A stretch of DNA of 64,000 nucleotides from Scytonema tolypothrichoides VB-61278 (lineage in GTDB: Bacteria > Cyanobacteriota > Cyanobacteriia > Cyanobacteriales > Nostocaceae). The DNA lies in NCBI RefSeq assembly GCF_000828085.3, contig NZ_JXCA02000024.1:31441-95440 (forward strand), in the 5' to 3' direction. The notes beneath the pieces were generated by a model. It ran no database searches and was not told the origin of the DNA. It worked only from the letters and a program-made list of their open reading frames with translations. The position numbers and the translations under genes were made by a program. Positions 45,145 through 55,471 of the stretch are shown here, in pieces; positions within the stretch are counted from its first letter, which is position 1; each line of letters starts with the position of its first letter.

Positions 45145-45534
45145 ATGCCCGGTTTTGGAGATATTGTCAAAAAAGCTTTTTACCTAGGTGTCGGGTTGGC
45201 TTCTTACGCGGGAGAGAAAGCAGGGGGGACAATAACCGAACTGCGATCGCAAGTCCAAAAGCTGGCAGATGAAATGGTTGCGCGGGGCGAAATGACAACA
45301 GACGAAGCCCGCCGGTTTGTGGAAGATATGATGAAGCAAGCCCAAAGCGCACCCACATCTGATACAACAGTTCGTCAAACATCTCCTTCTGAACCCCGTC
45401 GCATTGAGATTCTAGAGGAAGACGATGAGCCAACTACTGTAAAAGCCACTCAACCTACTGAGAATGTTGATAAACTACGCGATCAAGTCAGACAAATGCA
45501 GGAAGAATTGCGTAGGTTACAACGCGATAAGTAG
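45145..45534 (+). CDS. Phasin-like family protein
   Basis: 129 aa from ATG at 45145, preceded by AGGAG at 45127-45131. The frame is open upstream into the SRP RNA gene, which cannot be coding. N-terminal amphipathic helix (MPGFGDIVKKAFYLGVGLASYAGEKA), a helical region (LRSQVQKLADEMVARGEMTTDEARRFVEDMMKQA) as in phasin-like or poly(R)-hydroxyalkanoic granule proteins, an acidic linker, and a short terminal coiled coil. Called phasin family in many cyanobacteria, but a granule role is not shown. Confidence 0.75.
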   Translation: MPGFGDIVKKAFYLGVGLASYAGEKAGGTITELRSQVQKLADEMVARGEMTTDEARRFVEDMMKQAQSAPTSDTTVRQTSPSEPRRIEILEEDDEPTTVKATQPTENVDKLRDQVRQMQEELRRLQRDK

Positions 45535-45688
45535 TTTGAAGGCTGGCAGGAGTACTTCAGTGTAAGGCTGAGAAATTTCTTGACAATGTAAAATTTTTAT
45601 TCAAACATAGTCCTTAGGATGTACAAAAGTGCTCCCAGCCATGTAGCATTAAGCGTCCAGTAACTAAACTTGTAAGGACGTCGGGTTT

Positions 45689-46093
45689 ATGGAAAAGTGG
45701 CAAGAAGAGTTTTGGGACATGATAGAAATAGTGGCTGATGAAGTGGAACGCTTCTTCGTGGGCATGACGGAGATAGTAGACACCTTTTTTGAGATTACAG
45801 AAGAGATTAGCGAGCAAGTACAAAATACTATAGCCACTGAGTTAGATCAGTATTTACAGGAACTGACTGATCCAATTTTGGAAATTTACAGTGAACTGGA
45901 AGATATTGTTATAGATGATATCGACTTGGGTTTTCCTTACCCTGTTGAACCTTGTCAAGAAAAAAATCCTGCTTGCATCGGTTGTCGTCATTACCACGGT
46001 CAAGTGTATAGTGGAAATCTATTAGTTTGTGGTATGCATCCCTACGGTTGGGAAGATGAAAATTGCCCAGACTGGGAACAGGAAGAGTTATGA
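45689..46093 (+). CDS. Conserved protein with Cys-rich C-terminus
   Basis: 134 aa. The N-terminal 85 residues form one long acidic helix (WQEEFWDMIEIVADEVERFF...ELDQYLQEL). The C-terminal 45 residues carry five Cys and two His: CQEKNPACIGCRHYHG, then GNLLVCGMHPYGWEDENCPDW. The spacing (C-x6-C-x2-C-x18-C-x10-C) suggests a metal site or redox cluster. Not a named family to my knowledge. Starts 155 bp after the phasin-like gene. Confidence 0.7.
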   Translation: MEKWQEEFWDMIEIVADEVERFFVGMTEIVDTFFEITEEISEQVQNTIATELDQYLQELTDPILEIYSELEDIVIDDIDLGFPYPVEPCQEKNPACIGCRHYHGQVYSGNLLVCGMHPYGWEDENCPDWEQEEL

Positions 46094-46252
46094 TGAGTTG
46101 GTCAATAGTCCAAAGTTCAAAATAAAAAAATTTTGAGTGTTGAGTGTTGATTTTTCACCAATGATTCCTTAATGGTACAAGCCCCTGGATTCATCCGTGG
46201 GATCAGTTCTATTATCAAAAATCTAAAATCCAAAATTGTCTAACTCTTGACT

Positions 46253-46630
46253 ATGGAAATGAAATATGGAGAACGCAACATTGCGGAAGGGCAACTAATC
46301 ACATTTCCCAATCCGCGTGTTGGAAGGCGATACAATATTGACATTACTTTGCCGGAATTTACGTGTAAATGCCCGTTTTCTGGCTATCCTGACTTTGCCA
46401 CGATTCACATTAGCTACATTCCTGATGAGCGAGTTGTGGAATTGAAGGCGCTAAAACTATACATTAATAACTATCGCGATCGCTATATTTCCCACGAAGA
46501 AACTGCCAATCAAATCCTAGATGATTTTGTTGCTGCCTGTGATCCAATGGATGTTACTGTTAAGGCAGATTTCACACCTCGTGGTAATGTGCATACGGTG
46601 GTTGAAGTGCGACATCAGAAGAACGCGTAA
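46253..46630 (+). CDS. queF: NADPH-dependent 7-cyano-7-deazaguanine (preQ0) reductase
   Basis: 125 aa from ATG at 46253; TTG two codons earlier is possible. Type I QueF with the catalytic Cys in EFTCKCPFSGYPDFA (about residue 40), the conserved Asp and His, and the QueF motif ELKALKLYINNYRDR (NADPH binding). Reduces preQ0 to preQ1 for queuosine in tRNA. A PTPS/QueD-like protein is encoded at 39296-40168. No preQ1 riboswitch was recognised upstream; the leader has only AT-rich sequence. Confidence 0.93.
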   Translation: MEMKYGERNIAEGQLITFPNPRVGRRYNIDITLPEFTCKCPFSGYPDFATIHISYIPDERVVELKALKLYINNYRDRYISHEETANQILDDFVAACDPMDVTVKADFTPRGNVHTVVEVRHQKNA

Positions 46631-46786
46631 AAATCTCAAAGTAAGATTAGCAACTTTGCTTGTGCTACAGTTAGTAACAATGAGTAATACATAAGCCGAG
46701 CTATAGTTTGGGTTCTGTATACCCAACTGGCACGCCAACCTCTGGATTGAACGTGTAACGCTTGTGCCGCAGTGTACTACTCTATC

Positions 46787-46856
46787 GTTTGATTAGCTCA
46801 GTGGTAGAGCATCCGAAGCAATCGGCTGGACGTAGGTTCAACTCCTACATCAAACT
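46787..46856 (+). tRNA. tRNA-like gene with contracted anticodon loop (possible pseudo-tRNA)
   Basis: Acceptor arms GTTTGAT and ATCAAAC pair perfectly. D arm GCTC-AGTGGTA-GAGC and T arm GTAGG-TTCAACT-CCTAC are good. Between them are 21 nt instead of the usual 23, and CCGA-AGCAA-TCGG leaves a five-base loop, so no normal anticodon can be read. The stem words resemble tRNA-Asn. No CCA is encoded. Either a degraded tRNA or an array-type tRNA variant. Confidence 0.6.
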
Positions 46857-46859
46857 CCC

Positions 46860-46934
46860 CGAAAGTTAGCTCACTGGTAGAGCGATCGACTGATAATCGA
46901 TCTGTTGCAGGTTCGATTCCTGTACTTTCCGCCA
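46860..46934 (+). tRNA. tRNA-Ile (GAT) with encoded CCA
   Basis: 75 nt. Acceptor CGAAAGT/ACTTTCC (first pair mismatched C-C), D arm GCTC..GAGC, anticodon stem ATCGA/TCGAT with loop CTGATAA giving anticodon GAT, T arm GCAGG-TTCGATT-CCTGT, then GCCA. Starts 3 nt after the previous tRNA-like gene. The end mismatch and tight tandem spacing are as in cyanobacterial tRNA arrays rather than standard operons. Confidence 0.75.
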
Positions 46935-47000
46935 ACCCTGTCCGGGTCAAAAGACACTACCAAAAGAAGGTAGCCAATTATGAACTCTGCGATGTAGGCT

Positions 47001-47034
47001 TACTACTGATCATCGTAACTGATGTTCAGTAGTA
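47001..47034. terminator. Hairpin downstream of tRNAs
   Basis: TACTACTGA pairs with TCAGTAGTA; inside, CATC pairs with GATG after a T/T mismatch. Total stem 13 bp, loop 6 nt. No T-run. It may end or process the tRNA transcript. Confidence 0.5.
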
Positions 47035-47380
47035 GCAGCAAAGGAGCCAGAGCAAATGTTATCTCCCTGACTTGAGTATGTCCCTTCGGTTTCCACATCC
47101 AGTTTTCTGGAACTGGCAAACCCAACGGCATATTTGAGCGTTGTTGTCTTTTTCTAGATTGCTCTTAAGTAGTCTAGGTATAAGCATCAGCAATCTTAAT
47201 CCAGTCAGAGGAGATGCATCTGCCCGCAACTGAACTGTAAACACCTGCATTTGCAGAGTTTTAAAATATTGTGTAGTATATGTAATATGAAGAGTCAAAA
47301 GCTATTGACTCCTTTAGTGCCAGAATCACCGAACAGAGCTGGATCTCTACCTCTAACTAATAGACATAGGAGAGAAACAA

Positions 47381-47410
47381 TGTAGAGACGTTCCATGGAA
47401 CGTCTCTACA
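47381..47410. repeat. 30-bp perfect palindrome
   Basis: Arm TGTAGAGACGTTCCA and its exact reverse complement with no loop. The form GTAGAGACGTT...AACGTCTCTAC is a word I associate with interspersed palindromes of filamentous cyanobacteria. Lies about 150 bp upstream of the slipin-like gene. Confidence 0.85.
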
Positions 47411-47561
47411 AGGGTTGCAGACAACGCACAATTAATTTCACCAGATGTCTAATCCACGAGATACAGCCTCTTCATAACAACACAGGGCTAAATTCTCCAC
47501 GCCAAATCTATAAATGTTTTTATCAAACCTTCTGCATCGGCTACAATTGCCCAAGTTATTT

Positions 47562-49100
47562 ATGCAAATTTCCATCTGGAAAACTTTTTATATCAAACCT
47601 AACGAGATTGGAATCTTATATCACCGCAGTGATTTTAAAAAAGTTTTGCAGCCTGGTACTTACACCTATTTTGGTCAGCACTGGCAAGTAAAAACCTATG
47701 ACCTCAACCAACCTGAGTCCAAGATAGAAAACTTGGAACTCTTGCTGCGAAACCACAGTGCAGAGTTACAGCAATATCTCTTAATAGTCAGGACTGCATT
47801 CAATCAAGCAGCTTTAGTACGCTTGGATCAAAATTGGGTTAGTGTTGCACCAAATCAATTACGAGCTTTTTGGCGTGGTTTTATTGAGGTAGAATCACAT
47901 CTTTTCAACTTAGATGAAAGCTTAGAATTACCTACTGAATTCGTACAGCAAATACGTGGAATTGCCTTGAATGAAATTAAGAAGTTCCAAATTTCAGAGT
48001 ATGAAATTGGTTTGCTTTATGTGCAGAATAACTTTGTGCGATCGCTAGAACCAGGCGAGTACGCTTTTTGGGCTGTGAACAGAGATGTTGCAGTTCGTAC
48101 TCTCAGCCGTATTATACCGAATCCCCAATTTCCTTTAGAAGATGTATTGATTGAGCAACATCCCGAATTTGTAGCTGCTTACTGCGAAACAGTACAATTA
48201 CAGAATCAGCAAGTAGCCATTGTACGCTATCAAGGGAAAGTCGTTTCCATCCTAGCGCCATGCAGTCGCAAGCTGTTTTGGCGAGGTGTGGAGGTAGAGG
48301 TAATTGACATCACCACCGATGCTAAGTTGCCATTTCGCTTAGTTGCTGAGTTAGTTTCGGGTTTGCCAGAGACTTTAACTTTGAGCCGCGATTGTTTGCA
48401 TATTTGCGAAGTACCCGCACAGTACATGGGGCTACTGTACATCAATCAAGAGTTTCAAACACAACTCCAGCCAGGGAAGCACGCATGGTGGGTGTTTGGG
48501 CGTTCTTTAAAAACGGAAGTCTTCGACCTTCGGCAGCAAACTATGGAAGTATCCGGTCAAGACATTCTTTCTAAAGATAAAGTACCTTTGCGCTTAAACT
48601 TAACTGCTGGCTACCGCATACTCGATCCACTAACAGCCAAAAATCGTTTATCAGATCTGACTAGCTACTTATACAAAGAGCTACAATTTGCTTTACGTGG
48701 TGCTGTCGGTGAAAAAACTCTGGATGCGTTACTGGAGGATAAAGGTGCGATTGATAGAAGTATTTTTGATTACATTCGTCAGCAAACCTCAGACTATGGA
48801 ATCGAAGTAGATTCGGTTGGGGTAAAAGACATTATTCTCCCTGGTGAGATTAAGACGATTTTAGCCAAGGTAGTGGAAGCCGAAAAAGCAGCCCAAGCAA
48901 ATGTAGTCCGTCGTCGTGAAGAAACTGCTGCTACTCGCAGTATGTTGAATACTGCTAAGGTGATGGAGGATAACCCCGTCGCTTTACGTTTGAAGGAATT
49001 GGAAGTATTAGAGCGAATTGCTGAGAAAATTGAAAAAATTCAAGTCAATGGGAGCTTAGATAGCATTTTGACTCAATTAATTCAGATTAATCGCGAATAA
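47562..49100 (+). CDS. Slipin/SPFH-domain protein with repeated N-terminal module
   Basis: 512 aa from ATG at 47562; the frame is open 16 codons further up. Three related modules: EIGILYHRSDFKKVLQPGTY, EIGLLYVQNNFVRSLEPGEY and YMGLLYINQEFQTQLQPGKH, about 140 residues apart. The third leads into a full SPFH/band-7 domain (DLRQQTMEVSGQDILSKDKVPLRLNLTAGYRI, residues 325-430) and a coiled coil (EAEKAAQANVVRRREETAATRS). No membrane helix like that of stomatin is evident. SPFH proteins scaffold membrane microdomains; this role is inferred only. Confidence 0.82.
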   Translation: MQISIWKTFYIKPNEIGILYHRSDFKKVLQPGTYTYFGQHWQVKTYDLNQPESKIENLELLLRNHSAELQQYLLIVRTAFNQAALVRLDQNWVSVAPNQLRAFWRGFIEVESHLFNLDESLELPTEFVQQIRGIALNEIKKFQISEYEIGLLYVQNNFVRSLEPGEYAFWAVNRDVAVRTLSRIIPNPQFPLEDVLIEQHPEFVAAYCETVQLQNQQVAIVRYQGKVVSILAPCSRKLFWRGVEVEVIDITTDAKLPFRLVAELVSGLPETLTLSRDCLHICEVPAQYMGLLYINQEFQTQLQPGKHAWWVFGRSLKTEVFDLRQQTMEVSGQDILSKDKVPLRLNLTAGYRILDPLTAKNRLSDLTSYLYKELQFALRGAVGEKTLDALLEDKGAIDRSIFDYIRQQTSDYGIEVDSVGVKDIILPGEIKTILAKVVEAEKAAQANVVRRREETAATRSMLNTAKVMEDNPVALRLKELEVLERIAEKIEKIQVNGSLDSILTQLIQINRE

Positions 49101-49166
49101 TACCGTAATAATGGCGTAAAAGCTTGGGATTAGAAACTGTTTCTTGCCCCAAGTTTATTTTGAACA

Positions 49167-50564
49167 TCAAGCAGAATGAGGTTCTATCGCAACCGCTTTT
49201 TCTTCATCCTTCGATGGTAAACTCAACTTGTCCAAAATCTCCAACATTTCCCGTTCAAAAGCAACCTGTGCACGATTCGTTTTTCCACCCACATATAAGC
49301 GACCATCTTTCTGCAACGCCCAAATTTGCGAGTGAGAAAAGTAACTCATCACCACACCTAGCATCAGCAAGGCAAATCCTGTATAAACAACTGGTATTCC
49401 TGGATCAGCTTTAATTTGCAAGCCAGTGCTACCAAGGACATCCAGAATTTTCAATGTTACACCATTGACTTGGGTAGACATTCCCGTGCGAACAGTGTCA
49501 ACCAACTTGCCAGTACCATCGTAAATCAACACCGTTCCCTGCAAGTCTTTTGCGAGTAAGGAGACACCCTCACTCAAATCTGGTTTAGTAGGAATCCAAG
49601 TTCCCCAGATGCGTCCCTTACCGTTGGTGTTTAGTTGCGCCATCGGTAGTTGAAAAATGGGGCTTTTGTTCACACGGACTTTAACAGCAGAAATTCCCCA
49701 ATCAGTTTGGTAGAAAGTCACGCCGCGATAACGCAGAGGACTGTTGACGAAAATCGTCTTGCGGTCAACTTCCTGTTCTTGATTGTCCAGAACAGACATG
49801 TCTGAGTAAAACTGGTCAATTCCACCAGAAGAAGTGTAGTCAATCCAAAAGCGATTGACTCGCACAGACCAATCTTTGGGTAGTGCTGTTGCCCAAGGCC
49901 CCGCATCTATGATATTTTTCACTTGAAAGGTATTACCACTGGTCACCATTTCCTGGGCAACAAAACCAGTCATTGCTCCCCAAATAGATCCCAGAAGAAT
50001 TGTCACAATACCTATATGAACCACAATAGGTCCGATGCGTCCGATCATACCTTTGCGGGCGTAGAGAGAATCATCTTTTTCTTGAAAAACTTTGTAGCGC
50101 TGATTTTGCAAAAGTTGAGTGAGGGAATTCACAGAACCATTGTCTAGTTCCGCACTCAAAGCTAACTTTTGAAATTGACGGGGTTCATCATAAAATTTCC
50201 ATCGACGGGCAGCTTTTAAAGCTGGTAGCTGACGAGTAAAAGTACAAGCAGTTAAGCTTGTCCCAAAAAAGATGAGTAATGCTAAAAACCACCAAGTTCG
50301 ATAAACATGGTCTAAGCCCAGTGTTAAGAGAACTTTCCAGGTGAGAAAACCAAATAAAGCTGGGTGTTCTGGGTAGTTAGCTTGGTAGAACGCGATCGAT
50401 TGACCTTGCTCTATAACTGTACCAGTGACGCTGAAGATTGCAATGATTAACAGCATCACAATTGCTAAGCGTAAATCTGTCAGCACGGGCAATAACTCTT
50501 GTCGCAATAACTGCCCAAATGCTGACCAAATAGATTTTTTGGGAACTGAATTTTCTATAGTCAT
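49167..50564 (-). CDS. ccs1: Cytochrome c biogenesis protein Ccs1/ResB
   Basis: 465 aa. ResB family: four membrane helices (about 22-42, 80-100, 170-190, 400-420) and a large lumenal domain. Typical pieces: [45 protein letters not shown] with the conserved His, and [17 protein letters not shown]. In System II assembly, Ccs1 with CcsA delivers haem to apocytochromes c and f. CcdA, which supplies reductant to the pathway, is encoded 25 bp upstream, so the pair is one operon. CcsA is not in the window. Confidence 0.92.
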   Translation of the reverse strand: MTIENSVPKKSIWSAFGQLLRQELLPVLTDLRLAIVMLLIIAIFSVTGTVIEQGQSIAFYQANYPEHPALFGFLTWKVLLTLGLDHVYRTWWFLALLIFFGTSLTACTFTRQLPALKAARRWKFYDEPRQFQKLALSAELDNGSVNSLTQLLQNQRYKVFQEKDDSLYARKGMIGRIGPIVVHIGIVTILLGSIWGAMTGFVAQEMVTSGNTFQVKNIIDAGPWATALPKDWSVRVNRFWIDYTSSGGIDQFYSDMSVLDNQEQEVDRKTIFVNSPLRYRGVTFYQTDWGISAVKVRVNKSPIFQLPMAQLNTNGKGRIWGTWIPTKPDLSEGVSLLAKDLQGTVLIYDGTGKLVDTVRTGMSTQVNGVTLKILDVLGSTGLQIKADPGIPVVYTGFALLMLGVVMSYFSHSQIWALQKDGRLYVGGKTNRAQVAFEREMLEILDKLSLPSKDEEKAVAIEPHSA

Positions 50565-50589
50565 TTATCTAATATTTACCTGATAATAT

Positions 50590-51333
50590 TTACCTGAAAA
50601 TTTCCACTGGAATCCGAGAAACTAAAGAAAGTACACCAAATCCTACCAATAATGCACCGCTTATTGGGTTAATCCAACCTGACCACCGGCGCAATTCTAG
50701 CAATTTCTTAATCGAAGCTGTAAACGTACCGGCTAATATCAATGGTGCGACAGAACCTGCTGTATAGGAAATCAGCAAAACAGCGCCTAGAATTAAGTCT
50801 TGCGTGTTGGCAACCCAACCAAGTAAGCTTGCTAAAACAGGAGTACTGCAAGGAGAGGCGACGACACCGAAACTCAGACCAATGAAATAAGCCCGCACTC
50901 CTTGAGGTAATTCTTTAGAAATCCACTCTGTTCCACCAAAAGAGGGCAATTGCAAGGGTAAAGCTTCTAATAAATTCAGCCCCATGAGAATAGCAATGAT
51001 ACTGACAATAATTGGTAACCCAATTCCTACCTGACCATAGACTTTTCCCACAAAAGCTGCTATAATACCAAGTCCGGCCAGTGTAGTAGCCAATCCCAAA
51101 GCAAACCACGTTGACTGGGCAACGGCTTGCAGACGGCTTTTCGCTTCATAACCACCGATATAACCAATCGTAATCGGTAGCATGGAAAGCATACAGGGTG
51201 TGAGGCTAGTGAACAACCCAGCGATAAAAATGACGCCAACACTCAGCAAACTTAAGTGCGTGAGTTGGTTGGCGACAAGGGCGTTAGCGAATTGTTCTAG
51301 TTCGTAAAGTCGGGTTTGCAGGGTTTCAAGCAT
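50590..51333 (-). CDS. ccdA: Thiol-disulfide transporter CcdA (cytochrome c biogenesis)
   Basis: 247 aa, six membrane helices. Both redox Cys with the family Pro are visible in FTSLTPCMLSMLPITIGY (about residue 47) and VASPCSTPVLASLLG (about 167). It carries electrons from stroma-side thioredoxin to the lumen to keep apocytochrome Cys reduced. First gene of the operon with ccs1. Confidence 0.93.
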   Translation of the reverse strand: MLETLQTRLYELEQFANALVANQLTHLSLLSVGVIFIAGLFTSLTPCMLSMLPITIGYIGGYEAKSRLQAVAQSTWFALGLATTLAGLGIIAAFVGKVYGQVGIGLPIIVSIIAILMGLNLLEALPLQLPSFGGTEWISKELPQGVRAYFIGLSFGVVASPCSTPVLASLLGWVANTQDLILGAVLLISYTAGSVAPLILAGTFTASIKKLLELRRWSGWINPISGALLVGFGVLSLVSRIPVEIFR

Positions 51334-51378
51334 GGGAGATATAAAAGCAGGAAATGCTTACTATGCTTGAATTTTAGC

Positions 51379-52014
51379 TTAATTTTGCGTTGAGGCTCCA
51401 CGGATCACCAAACCTATAGGCAACCCAAGCTGTTCTGGAGTGACAGATCCACCATCCTGCACGAAATCAAAACTGTTTTTCATCATTAGTCCGTGGATGA
51501 ATATTGTCCATGCTTCTTGATTATCTTTAATCCAGATATTGTGGTGTTTGTATGCAGACCGGAAGATAATTGAGCCTGGTCCATACCACTTGACCCCGTT
51601 CTTGGTTTTCTCCCAATAGCCACCCTTCAAAATCAGACTGACGTTAGGCCAAGGATGATTGTGGAGTACTCCTTTGTACCATTGCGGTCGGTCTAAAATA
51701 TGGTTAAGTGTGATGTTAAACCATCTATTGGGTGGGAACAAAATAAAGTGGGTATGCTGTCGAGCTTGTGTCTTTTCTAAATTGTTGTAGGCAGTTAGGA
51801 CAGGTCGAGACTCTAGATATTTTTTGAACCATTTTTGAAGCATAGAGATGTCTTCTACAAGATCAGCTGTCCTTAGTTTTCCCCGTATAAATGTGTTACT
51901 AACTACCAAGCTTGACAAAATTTGTGTAATTTCAACTAGTGCAGCACGACAGAAATAACTATACTGTTGGAAACAAGTCAAGCATACAGGCGGAATAAGC
52001 ATTTCTATCTCCAT
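51379..52014 (-). CDS. Cupin-like protein, unknown function
   Basis: 211 aa from ATG at 52014 (MEIEMLIPPVCLTCF). The frame extends to 52050, but that part is inside a hairpin. The N-terminal part has LTCFQQYSYFCRAALVEI, helical. The C-terminal half is a single-stranded-beta-helix cupin: LHNHPWPNVSLILKGGYWEKT with two His, GPGSIIFRSAYKHHNIWI with the third, and EAWTIFIHGL. Substrate and metal unknown. Convergent with no neighbour; lies just downstream of the cluster repeat region. Confidence 0.65.
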   Translation of the reverse strand: MEIEMLIPPVCLTCFQQYSYFCRAALVEITQILSSLVVSNTFIRGKLRTADLVEDISMLQKWFKKYLESRPVLTAYNNLEKTQARQHTHFILFPPNRWFNITLNHILDRPQWYKGVLHNHPWPNVSLILKGGYWEKTKNGVKWYGPGSIIFRSAYKHHNIWIKDNQEAWTIFIHGLMMKNSFDFVQDGGSVTPEQLGLPIGLVIRGASTQN

Positions 52015-52020
52015 CAATTC

Positions 52021-52049
52021 TGACCGGAGACTTCCGTTACCTCCGGTCA
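52021..52049 (-). promoter_or_regulatory. Hairpin just upstream of cupin-like gene start
   Basis: Arms TGACCGGAG and CTCCGGTCA, 9 bp each, 11-nt loop. The upper boundary is 7 bp before the ATG at 52014 on the minus strand. The only SD-like GGAG words lie in the stem, so the hairpin could mask the ribosome site. Could also be a repeat. Confidence 0.4.
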
Positions 52050-52050
52050 A

Positions 52051-52468
52051 AAGTCCACAGCCACAAGGTTGAAGTGAATGTTGAGCCTGCTATTGTCGTA
52101 CTTTTCGGTCAACTTTTGCAATAGAGCGATCGCCAACTTTGTACGTTGAAAAGGCAGAGGGCAGAGGAGCCAGTGCGGGGGTGAAGCAGCGCTGCGGGAG
52201 GGTTTCCCGACGAGGGAAGACTGCTGAAAGGGTTCCACAGGCTACAGGAGCCAGTGCGGTCTTGGGGAGCCAGTGCGTTGGGGAGGCACTGCGTTGGGCG
52301 GGTTTCCCGACAGTCACGCATGTGCCGTCGAAAGAAAACTACTAGCAGACATTTTTGTCCGTGACTTCAAATTAGCGAAACCTCAAAAGCAAAGTGGCGT
52401 AGATGTGCAGTTGAAGTATTTACTCCACATCTACGCCAGGTCTGTATCGCATAACTTTTTATACAGCC
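52051..52468. repeat. Interspersed repeat block (GGAGCCAGTGCG family)
   Basis: About 420 bp without a gene. 52166-52212 matches the reverse complement of 21194-21241. Two or three further GGAGCCAGTGCG units follow up to 52310, with GGGCGGGTTTCCCGACAG at the end. The words TTTCCCGAC and GAAAGGGTT recur. Several false frames on both strands arise from it. Confidence 0.75.
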
Positions 52469-54145
<1,677 letters not shown>

Positions 54146-54246
54146 AGTTAAATGCAATCTATTATCAGCAACTTGGGTAGATTAAAACATTTACAAGAAA
54201 ATGTCAATTAGGCTATTATGATCATGAATAACTTTAATGTAAAGTG

Positions 54247-54263
54247 AAATGTAAATTACATTT
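54247..54263. promoter_or_regulatory. 17-bp inverted repeat between divergent tonB- and exbB-type genes
   Basis: AAATGTAA-A-TTACATTT is a perfect 8+8 inverted repeat, 102 bp upstream of the tonB-type ATG and 170 bp upstream of exbB-type ATG. The AT-rich dyad form fits a metal-responsive regulator of the Fur family, but it does not match the classical Fur box closely. Confidence 0.35.
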
Positions 54264-54432
54264 GAAATTTCCAAAAATTAGAAAAATTTACGTAAATCAT
54301 AGAGAAACAACGTTTTACACAGATTTTCGTTCGATATTGGTTTTCATCTCTTGAATTTATATTGAGAACTTATATCAGTTGCCAGAGAAAATCTGATAAT
54401 CTAACAAAATTAGTGGCTTGAGAGAATAGTAC

Positions 54433-55086
54433 ATGGCGATTAAAAATTTGTTTGAGGCAGGCGGTGTGGTGATGTGGCCGCTGCTGGCGTTCTCTGTACT
54501 GGCAGTTGCTTTGATTATCGAGCGCGTTAGATTTTGGATAAAAATTAATACTCGGCACAACCGCGTGGTACGAGAGGTGTTGAACCTTTACCGTCGCGAT
54601 AATGTTGTTGGTGCAATGGATATATTGCATAGAAATGCAGATTTACCTATTGCACGGATTTTTCTGACGGCTTTAGAACTAGAGGAACCAACTCCAGAAG
54701 AATTCCGTTTGGCATTAGAAAGTGAAGCACAAGCCGAGATACCTTTGCTCAAGCGCTTTCAGAACCTGTTTGATACAATTATCTCTCTGGCACCCCTGTT
54801 GGGACTTCTGGGAACTGTTTTGGGGTTGATTGTCTCTTTTGCCTCACTCAACATTGGTGATGTAGGAGGTTCTAGAACAGCAGGTGTGACGGCTGGTATT
54901 AGTGAAGCCTTGGTTTCTACTGCATCAGGATTAGTCGTTGCTATTTTTGTACTCCTATTTGCCAATACATTCCGGGGACTTTACCAGCGCCAAATTGCGC
55001 TGATTCAGGAGTACGGCGGACAGCTAGAATTACTTTATCGTCGTCGCTATGAAAGAGGAGACAAAGCTTATGCGTCTGCAAGATGA
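54433..55086 (+). CDS. exbB: ExbB/TolQ/MotA proton channel family protein
   Basis: 217 aa with three membrane helices: 14-33 (VVMWPLLAFSVLAVALIIERV), about 120-140 (LAPLLGLLGTVLGLIVSF) and about 155-180 (GISEALVSTASGLVVAIFVLL), the last two holding the proton-channel Thr/Ser. Forms the motor with the ExbD gene product (overlaps by 17 bp) and, with TonB, energises outer-membrane uptake. Confidence 0.93.
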   Translation: MAIKNLFEAGGVVMWPLLAFSVLAVALIIERVRFWIKINTRHNRVVREVLNLYRRDNVVGAMDILHRNADLPIARIFLTALELEEPTPEEFRLALESEAQAEIPLLKRFQNLFDTIISLAPLLGLLGTVLGLIVSFASLNIGDVGGSRTAGVTAGISEALVSTASGLVVAIFVLLFANTFRGLYQRQIALIQEYGGQLELLYRRRYERGDKAYASAR

Positions 55087-55471
55087 ACCAGACTTACCAG
55101 CGCAGATTAATATTGTGCCCATGATTGACGTGATATTTGCGATTTTGACGTTTTTTATCATGTCAACGCTGTTTTTAACACGGTCAGAGGGCTTACCAGT
55201 CAACTTACCCAAAGCAGCGACAGGACAAACAGAACGCCCTGCACAAGTGACAGTGACAATCGATAAGAGTGGGAAAATGTTCTTGGACAAGCAGGTGATT
55301 AGTATAGAACAGTTAGAAAACGGTGTGCGACAAAAAGTTCAACCGCAACAACAAATGATGGTTGTGATAAATGCAGATGAAGGGGTCAATCACGGTCAAG
55401 TCGTAGCAGTGATGGATAAAGTGCGGCGAGTGGAGGGAGCAAAATTGGCGATCGCCACCCAAAAACCATAA
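55070..55471 (+). CDS. exbD: Biopolymer transporter ExbD
   Basis: 133 aa from ATG at 55070, 9 bp after AGAGGAG; an ATG at 55049 further up lacks such a site. One membrane helix with the essential Asp: NIVPMIDVIFAILTFFIMST. The periplasmic domain has GLPVNLPKAATGQTERPAQVTVTI and ends in VRRVEGAKLAIATQKP. It overlaps exbB by 17 bp and forms the proton channel with it. Confidence 0.93.
   Translation: MRLQDEPDLPAQINIVPMIDVIFAILTFFIMSTLFLTRSEGLPVNLPKAATGQTERPAQVTVTIDKSGKMFLDKQVISIEQLENGVRQKVQPQQQMMVVINADEGVNHGQVVAVMDKVRRVEGAKLAIATQKP

Larger units (their letters stand above)
46935..47561. other. Non-coding region after tRNAs with strong palindromes
   Basis: About 630 bp, no convincing gene. It contains the hairpin 47001-47034 and the 30-bp palindrome 47381-47410. 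Small frames on both strands (47059-47298, 47395-47691) have no domain-like features. Confidence 0.5.

Noticed and set aside
46100..46252. preQ1 riboswitch before queF
   Set aside because: No preQ1-I or preQ1-II consensus was recognisable; the leader is AT-rich with a TGAGTGT repeat.
47059..47298. 79-codon minus frame after the tRNAs
   Set aside because: No recognisable domain or Shine-Dalgarno, and composition unlike neighbouring genes.
54247..54263. Classical Fur box
   Set aside because: The dyad does not match GATAATGATAATCATTATC closely enough; kept only as an unnamed inverted repeat.
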